Shown piece by piece: positions 11,230 to 37,699 of a DNA stretch of 64,000 nucleotides (position 1 is the stretch's first letter; each line of letters starts with the position of its first letter). The translations under genes were made by a program, and so were the position numbers. Location of the stretch: assembly GCF_024713945.1 (NCBI RefSeq), contig NC_134679.1, positions 377,001 through 441,000 on the forward strand, in the 5' to 3' direction. The stretch is from Dermatophagoides farinae (taxonomy: Eukaryota > Arthropoda > Arachnida > Sarcoptiformes > Pyroglyphidae). The notes below the pieces were generated by a model that did not search any database, was not told the DNA's origin, and saw only the letters and a list, made by a program, of their open reading frames with translations.

Positions 11230-12170
11230 TTACTTTTTTTTCGTTTGAATAGAATCAATTGCCATGAATACGGCGAAAAAGAATGATTTCAATTTTCGAT
11301 TAATTTCTATAGTCTTATCCAATTGTTTCCTTTGTAATGGTTTCATTTTATCACAAAGATCAGTGAATTCATTGAAATCACCACAACCATAATTAACGAT
11401 ATCACCTTTTATTGAACGAAATAGTTCCATTAATGTTTCATGGCCAGTGTCGGTCATACAAGTCGGTATCGTTAATGAGCGGTCAGCACAACGCATCAAT
11501 TCCACTTGATTACTGAAAATGAGAAAATTCTGAATAATGAAAAAAAAAATCAAAGTCAAAAAAAAAGAAAGAAAAAGATTCTTACCAACAAATGTAATCA
11601 ATTTTATCAGTACCAATATTATATGGTATTAAATCACGTGTACGATTGGCAAATATTTCTAGACAATCGATTTGATTGATTATCGTATTGAAACAACTGG
11701 AAACTTGTAATAATTTTTGTTGTTTTTTTTGCCGTTTTTTACTACAAAATGTTTTCCAATGTCTTTTAGTGCTGTAAAGAAAAATTTTACTTACACTAGA
11801 AGCATCATCACGAAGACATTCATTTAGAAATTTTTCTACATCACTTGTTATACGATCAGTTTCCCTTGATTCAATTCAATAAGAAGAAAAAAACAAGATG
11901 ATTCAATTCATTCGTTTTCAAACTTGAAAATACATCATACTTGCAAAATGGTCCGACATCTTCTTTTTTCGTTGGATAATTACGGCCACCCCGTCCGATA
12001 CCAATCAAACGAATAAATTGTCTATCCACATGTTCAATACGTTTATCATTGCATATCGTTTTATTCAATATAAGATGTTGCTGTTCGATTGACGATCCAA
12101 CAAACATCGTCATCATGAACATGATGACGAAAATTGTGAAAAGTTGAATGGCATTATTCGTTTGGAACAT
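11230..12170 (-). CDS. secreted 12-cysteine protein A, family not recognised
   Basis: Three exons on the minus strand by hand: 12170-11941, 11864-11586 and 11512-11230, with introns of 76 and 73 nt. They join in phase 2 and give 263 residues. The N-terminus (MFQTNNAIQLFTIFVIMFMM...) is a signal peptide, so the product is probably secreted. The mature protein has 12 cysteines, every one of which is matched in the neighbouring paralogue B, enough for six disulfides. Shared motifs include GPFCKET / PKFCKET, FNTIINQIDCL, RDLIPY-IG-DKI-Y and GD-VN--CGD. The middle is rich in Lys, Gln and Arg. I do not recognise the family. The even Cys spacing in helical-looking sequence is loosely reminiscent of arthropod haemolymph-type DUF families, but this is unverified. 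An internal GTAAGT...TTTACAG stretch near 11770-11793 is read as coding because it is in frame and has the same length in the paralogue. Confidence 0.8.
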
Positions 12171-13329
12171 GTTTTTGGATTACAAGCATCACCACTACAC
12201 ATAAAACAAACACATACATACATACACACACACCAGAGTTTTGAATTTAACAACTTTTCTAAATGCAGTAGTTACAAGATTTGAATTTTCCAATGATCAA
12301 TTGCTTTTCGTTTTTCTTTTTTTTTACGTTCGTTTTACGATGTACGATTTTTGTGTTGTATTTTTTCTTTTCTCGCTTACACGAAAACCTGTATTAATTT
12401 TGCAATTAAAATCAATTTTTTTTATCAATGTTTGTGTGTGTGTGTGTGCATGTGTTTCATTCAACCAAAAATTTTACTTTCATTCGTTCATTAGTTCGTT
12501 TGATCAGATTATCGTTTTTGTTGCTGGTGGTGGTGGTGGCTGTAGTACGATGATAATGATGTTGATGATGATAATGATGGTTAACGAAAAAAAACAAGGT
12601 TTGCTTGATTGCAAATATGACTATGGCCGACACTTCGATCGGTCGTTCAAAGCATTTGTGTGTGATTAACAACAATCAATTGGTGTGTTGACAAAAAAAA
12701 ATTGTCAAGCCAAACATTCAATCATTATTTTTTCGGTCAATTTTGTTTGCCTTTTTTTTCATCCATATATTGTTCCAATGTTTGGTTTGACAATGAAAAT
12801 TTTTGTTTGTTTTTTTTTCGTTTCAAACGATAATTTTCCAAATGATCAATTTTTTTCCTTTTACACACACACACACACACATACACGAACACAAACACAT
12901 TGATGATGATGATGATCAACCGACAAAAAAAAACTTGATGTAAAGTTGGTTTTTCAAGGTTTATCCATAAGATAAACGAAAAATGGAGAGAAAATTACAG
13001 CTTCTATTTTTGTAAAAAAAAATTGTTTTCTTTCCATTCTAAATTATGTTTAACAAACATGGCGTAATTTGTGTGTATTACGATTGATTAATTTATTCAA
13101 TTTTTTTTTGAAATTCCAGAAAAAATGATAATCAAAGAATGTCACGAGCGCAAGACATTTCATGTACACATGGAGAAAAAATTATCACGTCAAATGATTT
13201 ATTATTTCATTTTGAATTTCTTCGATAAGAATCAATCATTCAAATTTTAAGTTTTTCATTTATCATTATCATCATTATCAATTATTTAAAATGGCTAGAA
13301 AAGAATTCTTTACGAAAATTCAAAAATTT
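12171..13329. other. spacer between the two secreted paralogues
   Basis: About 1.15 kb of AT-rich sequence with AC runs (12863-12882), GGT and ATG repeats and poly-T. It must hold the promoter of protein A at its left end and the 3' end of gene B at its right. No coding exon could be supported; open frames at 12241-12669 and 12685-12903 are T-rich and repeat-derived. Confidence 0.55.
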
Positions 13330-14175
13330 TCAAGGTTCTGCACTGAAACCATCCATTGATTCCACCATACCAATCTGTGCAAATGCAATTGATCGAAGTT
13401 TTTTATCCACTTTCACTGATTTATCGAATTTATTTTTCGGTAATGGTGCAATATGATCACAACGATCTGTAGATTCCGTATAATCACCACAAGCAAAATT
13501 GACCATATCACCACCAATCGATCGTACTAGATCCAAGACAACATCTTTTGCATTATTTGTCATACATTGAATATTCAGAACATTTTCAGCACATTTTAAT
13601 GCATCCACATAATAACAGCAAGCATAATTGATTTTATCTCTACCAATTTGGTAGGGAATCAATTCACGTGTCTTATTAGTCAGTTGATCGAGACAATCAA
13701 TCTGATTGATTATCGTATTTAAACAAGGACCCAATTCTAATAACTGTTGCAATTTTTTTGTTCGTTTTTTCGTACAAAATGGTTTAACCGTACGTTTGGC
13801 ACTGAAAAAATAAATTTTAAATATTCTCTGTTCATCTGGTGGATAACAATCAGAAATGAATTTGATCATTGAATCGATTAATCGATTTGTTTCTCTAGAA
13901 AAAAACAAAAAAAAAAATAAAATCAACAAATTTGAAATCTCACGCAATTAATATAAAACTTACTTGCAAAATTTCGGTAAATCCGAATGTTTTTCGGGAA
14001 ATTTACGTCCAAATTCACCGATGGCAATTAAACGTAGAAAATTTCGATCAACTTCTTGCAGTCGTTTCTGTGTACATTCAGGCTTATCTAATAACAAAGA
14101 TTTTTTTGCCGCACAAATTGAAAAACCAAAAAGAAAGAAAAACAATGGAAGCAGAATAGTTTGTAATCTCATCAT
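13330..14175 (-). CDS. secreted 12-cysteine protein B, tandem paralogue of A
   Basis: Two exons on the minus strand: 14175-13964 and 13894-13330, intron 69 nt, phase 2, giving 258 residues. The start is the ATG at 14175, the first of two consecutive ATGs. The open frame runs further upstream, but only through non-ATG codons. A clear signal peptide (MMRLQTILLPLFFFLFGFSI) is followed by a mature protein with the same 12 cysteines as protein A. Motifs include PKFCKETNR, LNTIINQIDCLDQL, RELIPYQIGRDKINYACC and RSIGGDMVNFACGDY. The intron that interrupts gene A just after the CC pair is absent here; the frame runs straight through. A TATA-like element sits about 65-80 nt upstream of the ATG. Same strand and about 1.2 kb spacing point to tandem duplication. 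Function unknown; secretion and disulfide-rich structure are inferred. Confidence 0.83.
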
Positions 14176-14883
14176 TAATGTTTCCGAAATTGAATCCAAA
14201 ATCAATGATCAATGCAAATGGCAAATAAGGTGTAGCGAGTATTTATATATAAAGATTTTTTTTTGTTTTGGCTCCAAAGAAATGAATGAATAAATGAATG
14301 AATGATCAATTCTTCATACTTCTGGTATACGATTCATCGATATAAGTATACCATCTCTATCACGAATCATCAATAATGATTATTGTTGAATTTGCTTATC
14401 AGCAGACGTCATAATGGAAAAAAATGATGATTGATGAATTATCAATTTGAACAGATTGTAAAGCCCAATGAATGGTGGAATGCAAATAAAGAGATCATGG
14501 AAAATCCCATTTTCGGATCATTCATTCATCTCACATATTACCTGTTGATGACGTTGATGAATTGATTCATTTTTTTTTTGGATAAAAAATCAATAATCGT
14601 GATGATGATGATAATGATTAAAAATGACAAGATTTTATTTCGTTGATCATTAGAGTAAAGCAAGAAAAAAACATGTTTTCAGCGGTAAAAATTAATTATT
14701 GTCGAAGAAGAAGAAGAACTTGAGTTTAGAGATGGATGGAAATGAAGATACAACATTTGGTTGTTGTTGTTTTTTTGACCATTTGATTAATATGTTTTTT
14801 CTGTTGATCACTTACTTGTATTGTGTCTTGTGATTTCACGATAATAATTGATTAATTGTTGTAAACACAAAGAGTTGAATTTT
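14176..14883. other. region between protein B and GTF3C5
   Basis: About 700 bp holding the promoter and 5' leader of gene B on the left and the 3' untranslated region of GTF3C5 on the right. The rest is AT-rich with ATG/CAT runs and GAA repeats near 14705. No gene seen. Confidence 0.6.
14240..14253 (-). promoter_or_regulatory. TATA box of secreted protein B
   Basis: On the minus strand the sequence reads CTTTATATATAAATA, about 65-80 nt before the ATG at 14175. The spacing suits a TATA promoter with a short 5' leader, as expected for a highly expressed secreted product. Confidence 0.55.
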
Positions 14884-16302
14884 TCAACGATGATAAATCT
14901 CTAAACCATCATCATAAACTTCACTAATTTCAATATTTTCAGGCAAAACATCCACAATATCCAGTGTTGGTACATGATGTTCATTCAATAACTCTGTATC
15001 ATTTATAATAAGATTCAATTCACGATTCATAATAGCACGAATACGATCTACAGAACCTTTCGATAGCCATCCATCTTTTTCGGTACATTCATATTCTTGA
15101 CCATCATTTTCATGTATAATTTGTTGTACTTCATCAATTTCTACATCACACAATTGAAATGTGGTACGTTTCAATGTTGATAATTGTCCGGGACGAAATA
15201 AATAACTCGGATCAATGTTATTATCTTCGTTGTTGTTGTCCGCAGAAGACTTTGTACCAAATTTATCAAGAAATGAATTTGTATTATCTTTGAATATTGG
15301 TCCTTTTTGATTCATAGGTATTTGATTGATAGCGTGTATTGTATTATCACTTTTACGATTAGCGCGTGCTTCAATTGTTTGATAAATTTTCGCTTTTGGA
15401 TCTTTTCGTGGATCATAGCCATATGGAATCCATAGGGCACGAAAGGGCCCGTTTTCAAAATAATAAGTTGTATAAGGCAGAACATATCGTAATAACAGTG
15501 ATGAACATTTCAGATGACAAATCAAGCCATATCTTGACCAACAAGGTCTTTCCTGGAATTTTTCCTTAACTTTAGGTGCCAATTCTGAACGCAGTAAATT
15601 TTTATCAAAATCCTTTCGATATTCTTCTTGTAATGACTGTGGTACTGATTCATCATCCCATCGTACAACGGTGAAATTCACTTTACGTGATTTACGAAGT
15701 CTACGGATTAAATCTTGATGTTGGTCATCTTTTTCAACATCTTTACGCATCATTGAAATCAATTGTTTAGGTTGAAAAAAACGTGAATAAAAATATTGTT
15801 TAATCATCGTGATACTTTCATCATTTTTAATGGATAAATCTGGATCACAATTTAGAATGAAATCCGATTTCATGAATTCATTGCGCAGATCACTGAATGA
15901 ATTTAAATGTAAAGTTAACAATTTGTTTGTATTCAAATCAATTAGTTATATATATTACCTTGAAGTGGGTAACAATTGCATGTCACAAATCGAATTTTCA
16001 AAATGAAATGTTGTATTCACAATACCAAATGGTTCGAATTGATAATCAGTGAATGTACCATCAGGTCGACGTTTACGTCGAACTTTCAATACTAAATCTT
16101 TTGATTGTTTACGATCCGAAAATAATGGTATCGAATTTGGATCATCTGGACGAAAACGAAAACGAAGACGTTCACGTTCATTTTTAAATGTTTGACCAAT
16201 CTGATTAAGTCCACCACAACATTTATAAAAATTTTGTAAATTAACAATTTTCGCTGGACTATCGATGACAAACATTTGCTGCAGATTTTGATTCGGATCC
16301 AT
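14884..16302 (-). CDS. GTF3C5: TFIIIC subunit 5 (general transcription factor 3C polypeptide 5)
   Basis: Two exons on the minus strand, 16302-15959 and 15892-14884, intron 66 nt, phase 2, giving 450 residues. The protein is part of TFIIIC, which binds the A and B boxes of tRNA-type genes in the nucleus and recruits TFIIIB and RNA polymerase III. Recognised by the family pattern: an N-terminal dimerisation region containing RFRFRPDDPNSIPL, then WSRYGL, the strongly conserved RALWIPYGYDPRKDPKAKIY, then FQLCDVEIDEVQQIIH and CTEKDGWLS near the C-terminus, all in the order seen in human GTF3C5. It is shorter than the human protein (about 519 residues) and lacks its long acidic tail. The start ATG at 16302 faces CPSF6 across a 471 bp divergent promoter. 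Confidence 0.93.
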
Positions 16303-16773
16303 TATTCAATTGAATAAGAAAAAAAAACAAAACAATTTGATTGCAAAAAAAAATGTGTTCCAACAATCTATCGGATAATTTATCCATCAGATGGCAGAAT
16401 ATTCACCGATTGGTGATCGTGAACATGCGTGATAGCAAAATAATCCGCGGAGCCATTTTCTTGTCTTTGTGAGTGTTGTGGTGGTGGTGGTGGTGGTGTT
16501 TATCGCGAATGTTTCTCATTCAAATTGATGAGCTTCGAACTTGATATATTATCAGCGCCACTATCATTTCTCTTTGTCTCTTGTTATGTGTGTGTGTGTG
16601 TGTGTGAGTGTGTTTGGTGTTTCAATGTGTGGCTCATGATTTTGTTTTTTCAATTTTTTCCAATTATCAAAAATTTATTTTTTTTTCTTCAAGAATATTC
16701 TGCATTATATTCTTGAATGAAATTCATATTTGGTTTTGATGTAATATAAATCCGCCTGAATAATAATATAAAA
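16303..16773. promoter_or_regulatory. divergent promoter between GTF3C5 and CPSF6
   Basis: Only 471 bp separate the two start codons, so the genes very probably share a bidirectional promoter. It contains a GGT run near 16479-16498, a TATCGCGA element at 16501-16508 and a TG run near 16587-16606. There is no obvious TATA box, which suits two housekeeping genes. Confidence 0.6.
16501..16508 (+). promoter_or_regulatory. TATCGCGA motif in the CPSF6/GTF3C5 promoter
   Basis: CpG-containing octamer in otherwise AT-rich DNA. The same octamer occurs upstream of FIGNL1 (40803-40812, as a full palindrome). It resembles DRE-type TATCGATA and CGCG-type housekeeping promoter elements, but no factor is proven. 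Confidence 0.35.
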
Positions 16774-19337
16774 ATGGCATCCGATGGACAGGAATTAGAT
16801 CTGTATGCCGATGATATTGGTGATGAATTTACACAGGTTTGTTTTTTGATTTTTTTTTGTTCCGAAAAATCATTTCTCATTTTACCCACATTGAATGTAT
16901 AGGAATATAATGATAATGATCTTTATGATGATGTTCTGACATCAAATTCTTCTGCTAAACGTAATTCATCCAATCAAAGAGACCAAAATAATTCTTCAGG
17001 CAACACTAATAATACTAATGATGATGATGATGACGATAATGATGGCCAACAACAGAATATGAATGGCACTGGAAATAATTCCAATAACAACAGTAATAAT
17101 TCAAATTTAAACCAGTCAAATTCACAAACAAATAATTCCGGAACTAATAATCAATCAACATCAAGTATTAGTCTACTTGGACATGGTGGTAATGAATCAT
17201 CGAATCATTATGGATCATCAGGAAGTGGTAATAGCAGTAGCTCAATTCGACGGCCATCTCTTTATGTTGGTAATCTAACATGGGTATGTTTTTGATTTCT
17301 CTATCAATTCATGTGCCATATAAATATTGATGATTTTTTTTCAATAGTGGACAACCGATGACGATGTAATAAAAAGTTTAAATAGCATCAATGTGAATGA
17401 TGTGATTGAGGTGAAATTTTTTGAAAATCGAGCCAATGGTCAATCCAAAGGATTTTGTACGGTTTATTTTCAATCCGAACAATCTGTTCGTACAGCATTG
17501 GAAAAAATGAAACAAACGTAAGTGAATTGTTGAATCACTATTGTGATCATGTCAATGTTTTCGTTAGAAATAGTTTTTTTTCGTAAAACAATAAACTATT
17601 TCTTCCATAACATTGAAAAATTAATTTGTGGTTAATTAAAATAGTCGATTATTCATTGTTTTACTGATATGATTTCGAAGAGCAATAACCTAACATTTTT
17701 TTTCGAAAAAAAAAATTCAAATTTCAGTGTCATCCATAATCAATCACCAATGGTAACATTATGTAATCGGCAAAATTTGAATAATTTTGAAATAAAAGCT
17801 GGCCGTAAACCTGGTATGAATGGACAACCACAATCGGGTAATAGTGGTGGAGGTATTAGTTCTGGTGGTAATAGCGGTAGTAGTGGGCTTGGTAGCCAAC
17901 AGCAGCAACAACAACAACAATCGAATAGTCATCATCATCAGAATAATTTTATGATGCAAAATAATCGTAATTATAATCAACAGAATTCGAATCAAATGCA
18001 TCAACAATCATCACATAGACCACCATTAATACCGCGTCCGATGCGTCCAAATGCACCATTATTGAGTCATCATTCGAATACGGGCGGTGGTTCTGTTGGT
18101 GGTGGTCATTCTCAACCCCGATTGTCAATGCCACATCCAACATTATCATTCGGTAATACTGGTGGTGGCATTGTTGGTGGTGGTGGTTCCAATCAATCCG
18201 GTAATCATCATCATCAATCATCTTGGAATAATCATTTAATGTCGAATGGCCCGCGTAATAATCCATTACAATCGGCTAATGCGAATCAATTGAATCCATT
18301 GTTACGTTTGAATCAAGGTAATCACCGTTCACTTACAAACCAACCATTATTGAATGCACCGAGTAATCAATCGTCATTGGATCTTCGTTCACAATTATCA
18401 TCAGGTGAGTCTAATTGTTTTTATCCAATTGCTTATTGACGATTTACTTTATTTTATCTTGATCATTAGCTGGCCTTACTGGTGTACATGGTCAGATGAC
18501 TCCAGTACAAGCTGCATTGTTTGCATCACAATCTGGATTGAATCTACCACCGGGAGCAAGTGATCTATTCTCGAGTCGAATATCATCATCATTAGGTGTT
18601 GGATCATTTGGCCAGAATGCTGCTGCAGCTCATTCATTGTTTGGTGATCGTTCATTAGATCCATTGTCTTCTATAGGTCATCATCATCATCATCATCACC
18701 AGATGAGTGAAGCAGAATTTGAAGAAATATTGAATAAAAATAAAAATCTATCAAACACGGTTATTTCACAAGCGGTATCCGATGCAGCTTCTGGTAATTA
18801 TTCAATTATGATGGAATTACATGAAATTAGTGTAGCGAACAATTTAATAATGTTTATCCTTTTTTGGAAAAAAAATTAATAGGTGATTATTCGTCTGCTA
18901 TTGATAAACTATCTACAGCCATATCGTTGATTGAAGGTTCACGTGTATCGAAAGATGAACGTTGCAAAATCATTATATCAACATTACAAGATACATTACA
19001 AGGTATCAAACAGAAAGCCTACTCAAGTTGTAGTAGTGGATCATCAAGAAATAAATCTGATCATCGTTTAATGCGTTCAAGATCACGTGATCGAGATGAT
19101 CATCGTGGTGGTGGCGGAAGTTCATCACATCGTAGTAGTGGTGGTGGCGGTAGTGGTAGTAGTAGAGATCGAGATCACAAAGATCGTGGACGAGGTGGTG
19201 GCCGTGATCGTTCACGATCGCGTGAACGTGATTATCGAGAACGATCACGTGACCGTTATCATGACGATCATCGATCACATTATGAAGAACGTTATCGTGA
19301 TAAAGATCGCGATCGAGACCATCGTGGTCGACATTGA
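16774..19337 (+). CDS. CPSF6: cleavage and polyadenylation specificity factor subunit 6 (CFIm large subunit)
   Basis: Six exons: 16774-16836, 16903-17283, 17348-17517, 17728-18404, 18470-18793 and 18883-19337, giving 689 residues. CFIm binds UGUA elements in nuclear pre-mRNA and controls poly(A) site choice. The order of parts matches human CPSF6: an acidic N-terminus (LDLYADDIGDEF), one RRM at about 139-220 with RNP2 LYVGNLTW and RNP1 KGFCTVYF, the VTLCNRQNL segment that follows the RRM, a long low-complexity middle, the conserved SEAEFEEILNKN and ISQAVSDAASGDYSSAI blocks, and a C-terminal Arg/Ser/Asp/His domain (about 590-689) for SR-protein-like contacts. The middle, Pro-rich in vertebrates, is here Gln/Asn/Gly/His-rich. 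Intron 3 (210 nt) is the longest; the other introns are 64-89 nt. Exon phases agree at all five junctions. Confidence 0.93.
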
Positions 19338-22300
19338 TGAATGAATCAAATTAATTTTTTCTTTGAGAAAATTGAATAAAACAATTTGGATCACCACTCG
19401 AACAGGATACCAGCAACAACAACATAATCATCTTACCAATGGATCATCCAACTTTATCATCATCATCATCTTCAATTACAACAACAACTTCATAATCATC
19501 GTCATAATTTTATTAATAATACTAATCTCTTGGCTGCATATGTTTTTTTCGATTTTATATTTGAATTCCATATATCTAGCATCTATGCTTCATTCTATTG
19601 ATCATCATCAACCAACCAACCAACCAATTATCATCTGCATCGAGAAAACAAATTATTTCATCATCATCGTCAGAATAATCTCAATGTTTCCCAAAAAAAA
19701 CATTTATCCAAACCATGTCCACAAGAAAAGAATTTCAATGTACTAAATCAATCAATCAATCAATGATGATGTTTATACATGTAATAATCACAACAACAAA
19801 AAAAATAATGGAAGAGTTGAAAAACAGCAACAACAACGCAAAAAAAAATTTGTCAAATCATCAATGTTTTCCCCCCAAATGTGAAATTTTGTTTGAAGTA
19901 AGTAGAAAACGAATTTTTTTTTTGTAAAAAATTCGTGTTTGAACTTCGATTTTCATTTTTTGAATTTTTCACTTTATGGTGATTCTCAATCATTACTTTA
20001 TAATTTAATAATTATTATTGTGTTGTCATTCATTTCCTGAGATTTTTTTTTCTTCAAAAATTTATATATTCATGTCATGTTTCTCATGTTTTTTTTGGTA
20101 TTGCAAATGATTTTTTTCTTTCCACTTGTCAATTAATTAATTCATTTTATTTATTAATTTTTTTTTCTCCACTGATGACAATTATGGACGACCATGATAT
20201 CGTTGTCCATTTTTTTTATTGACATTTTTTCTCATATACATGACATTTAACGATCAATGATCAATGATGATGATTTTAATGATGATGATGATGATGATGA
20301 TGGTCAGATCAACAATCATGATAAATTTGTCAACCATATATAACGAATACAAACAAACAGAAAATTTTTTTCCTGTACATTATCAATTTCGACATTTAAA
20401 ATCTCTATATCTCTATTTCTTTCATTTTCCTTTACTCTTTATTTTTTTTCCTGACTACGAAAACACATCCTGTGACAAGATTAATGTGTGCGAATGATGA
20501 TTCATTTAAAAAGATAGTTTTTATTTATTTTTCAATTTTTTTCTTTGTAAAATTTTTCATTTCAAAAATTTATTTTTATGCACCATTTTTTTCTGATACA
20601 AAAATAACAACGACAACAACAAAACCAACAACAACAACTACAGAAAAAAAAATGCATTTGCTTTTGTTCCATTCTTGCCATCATCATCACCATTGCTACC
20701 ACCACCACCACCCACAGGCCCTATCCCTATGTCATTTATATATATTCTAGACATTTTATTCATTTTATTTGACAAGATTTGATTTTCTGTTGATGATCAT
20801 TATCTTAATCACATCATTTTATTATTAATTGATTTTTATTCTTGTCAAAAAAAATTTTTTTTTCTTCGTAGGGTTTGTTTGTGATGGCCATGTAAGCCAT
20901 GAGCTTGTGTGTGTGATACATTTTACAATACACTTGTCCTATTTACACTTTTACTTGTTAGGAAAAATTATTATACTATTTATATGGTCAAGCCACACAT
21001 GTTTTCTTTTTATTATTATAATGGCCAAATTGAAATTGAATTTCACTCAAAAAAAAAAAAAAAATCTGATCTGTCTTTGATCTCATCTTTGATATTTTGT
21101 TTTGTTTGTTTTTATTGGAAAAATTTTTTATTTCTATTAACGCATTTGCTGTGATAATTTTTTTAAAAACAAAAATGAAATAGTCAATTTGATAATTTTG
21201 TTGTCAAATTTCGTTGAAATGTGAAAAGAAAAATCTTAATAAACATCTTATTCACAAATGTATATATAATTGATTTATTTGTCATTTAATCTTTGGTTAT
21301 ACAGGTTAGCATTTGGTTCTGTGCCGGTTTTTTCTTCTTTTTGGTTTGAATTGTGAACCCAAATTAAACTAATGATTTTGTTTTTTCGTTTCGTTTTTAA
21401 ATCTATAGATTCAATCCATGGGTATTGTATGGAACAAATTTTCAATTTGATTCGAATATTTCTGACACCGATGGACATCATCAGAGCAACTAGAATTCTA
21501 TTTTGAGCCACATTTGGATCCGGAATATTTGTCATCATCATCATCACCATAATTTTATTCATAATCATTACGATAATTCATACATTTCAATTGATATTAT
21601 AACATGCATACACACACACCATTATTATCTATAATAATAATTGGATTTTTTTTCGTTTTGTCAACATTTTTGATTTTTGAACTTGATTTTTTTTCTGAAA
21701 ATTTTGTCTTTTTAAACTTTAAATTGAAAATGAAATTGAAATGTCCACTGATTTGATGATGATGACGATGACAATGAAATATTTTATTTGTGCGTGCATA
21801 AATTGATATAAAAAAAAATATTCAATTTTTCTTGGCTGGTTATTTGATTTGGTTTTTCTTTCCAATTGCAAATATATGTCTGTGTGTGTGTGTGTTTCAT
21901 GTTATAAAGAAAAATCTCTTTGGTTTGTTGTAACATCAACCAACAAAAAACGATTGAAACCGGCTGGCTGACTGGCTGAATTATTATAATTTGTGTAATA
22001 TAAAAAAAAAACACATTTGTAACATGTAATTTTGTTTGTTTCGATCCATCTGTCATGATTATTTCATTTTTTTTTTGTTCTTTTCCGAAACAAAATCCAT
22101 ATTGTGAATTTGTATAAATATTGTTGCTGTGTATATAAAAAAAACAACAATAACAATCAATCAAATGAATCATTTTTTTTTCTCATTTGGAATTATCAAA
22201 TACAACAACAACAAATGATCCAAAACGAACATAAAATGAACCTGAAATGAAAAAAAAATGAATCGGAAAGGTCATTTTGTTGCTGGAACAATTGGCCATA

Positions 22301-23471
22301 TAACTTGTTGCTTGTTATTTGGGTATACAAAACATCAGCCATCCATAACATCATCATCATCATCATCATCATCACTAGCCATAAAGAACAAGAAAAACCG
22401 AATCAACATTGAAGTTCAAGATGTGTTTGTGCGTGCGTCTGTGTACGAATGATTGAAAGTTTAGGTAATGGTCGTCGTGGTGGTAGTTGATGCCATCGTT
22501 GTACAACAACCAAAACACTACTGGTATGACCAGCTTTAGCCAGCAGCTAGGAACCGTTTATTTTATCATTTGTTAATGGCAAACCTTGTGTTCGGGTTTG
22601 GTCAGAGAGCCAGAAAAACTCTCGCTCATAAAAAAAAAATTGTTCATTATCATCGTTATTGTTGGCGGTAGTTTGTTGTATAGATTTTGACGATCATCAT
22701 CATCATTTTTATTTGCGAAGGCATTGAACGAAAGTTGTAAAACTACTTCTTCCACACACATACACACACACACACACAACAGTCAACAATTCCATTTTGT
22801 TTAGTTTCATTTCATTACCGAAAAAAAAATGGAAAAATTTTCTTTTTTCCAGATTTCTATAAAGTTCATCATCATTGATGAATGGCCAAATCGACGATGA
22901 TGATGATGATGATGATGATCTGTATTGTGTTTGATATTGAAAAAATTGATAATTTTTTTTCTGAAATTGTGACAAAATTCTGCTAAATTTTTAAAAAATT
23001 CGTCGCCGGTATTTTCTCGTTTTCAAGTGTTTTATTTTTCTTGTTGTAGTAAAGAAAACATTTGAATTCAAATTACATGTGCGACCATTTCGACCATATT
23101 AACCCTACCTAAATTGATTGATTGTCGAGTGATTATATGACAACCGGTGATGTGATGTGCTGCTTTTGTGTTATCATTATTTGCATCAATTTTTTTTACT
23201 CGAAATTACCAATTTCAATTTAAACATACGACATTTTATGGAAATGGCCACGACGACTGCGACATAATCGATAGTTACGGTCATCGACTTTTTCATCACA
23301 TTCACATTTGACATTGACATTTGATCACTCAATGATTCCATAATCAACCAATTTCAAACTCATGCTCTACTAATTTTTATGATGATGATGAAGCCATATC
23401 GTAATTAACTCGCAACCTTTGACCCCACGATAGGATTATTATTATTAATCCCAAATGAATGCCATATCATC
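19338..23471. other. region between CPSF6 and the first MYRF coding exon
   Basis: About 4.1 kb without a supportable gene. The left part is probably CPSF6 3' untranslated sequence. Repeats include CAA, GGT/ACC, ATG/CAT and AC runs, an ATC run near 22348-22374 and a GAT run near 22895-22920. A non-repetitive patch at 21370-21570 is open on both strands for 45-97 codons but matches nothing known. The sequence from about 23.0 to 23.47 kb is more balanced and likely holds the MYRF promoter and 5' leader. Confidence 0.55.
19375..19380 (+). promoter_or_regulatory. CPSF6 candidate poly(A) signal
   Basis: AATAAA 38 nt past the stop codon. The following 600 nt are still moderately complex, so a longer 3' untranslated region using a later site is possible. 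Confidence 0.4.
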
Positions 23472-37558
<14,087 letters not shown>

Positions 37559-37699
37559 CCAAGAACAAACCAAAAAAAAAAAACAAAATGTTTTTTCATC
37601 ATGAATTTTTTCCATAAATTTGCTATTGTATTATACACCAATCGCCCACTAAAAATGTTTGAAAAAATATTTTCATATAATCAAACTGTTAATAATAAC

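Noticed and set aside
19006-19344. ORFs in other frames over the CPSF6 RS domain
   Set aside because: Shadow frames of the repetitive Arg/Asp/Ser/His coding sequence.
21275-21568. 97-codon minus-strand ORF, with an overlapping 45-codon plus-strand ORF from about 21371
   Set aside because: Base composition is balanced, but both strands are open, the ends are repeat-derived and neither peptide resembles a known protein. Worth only a homology search.
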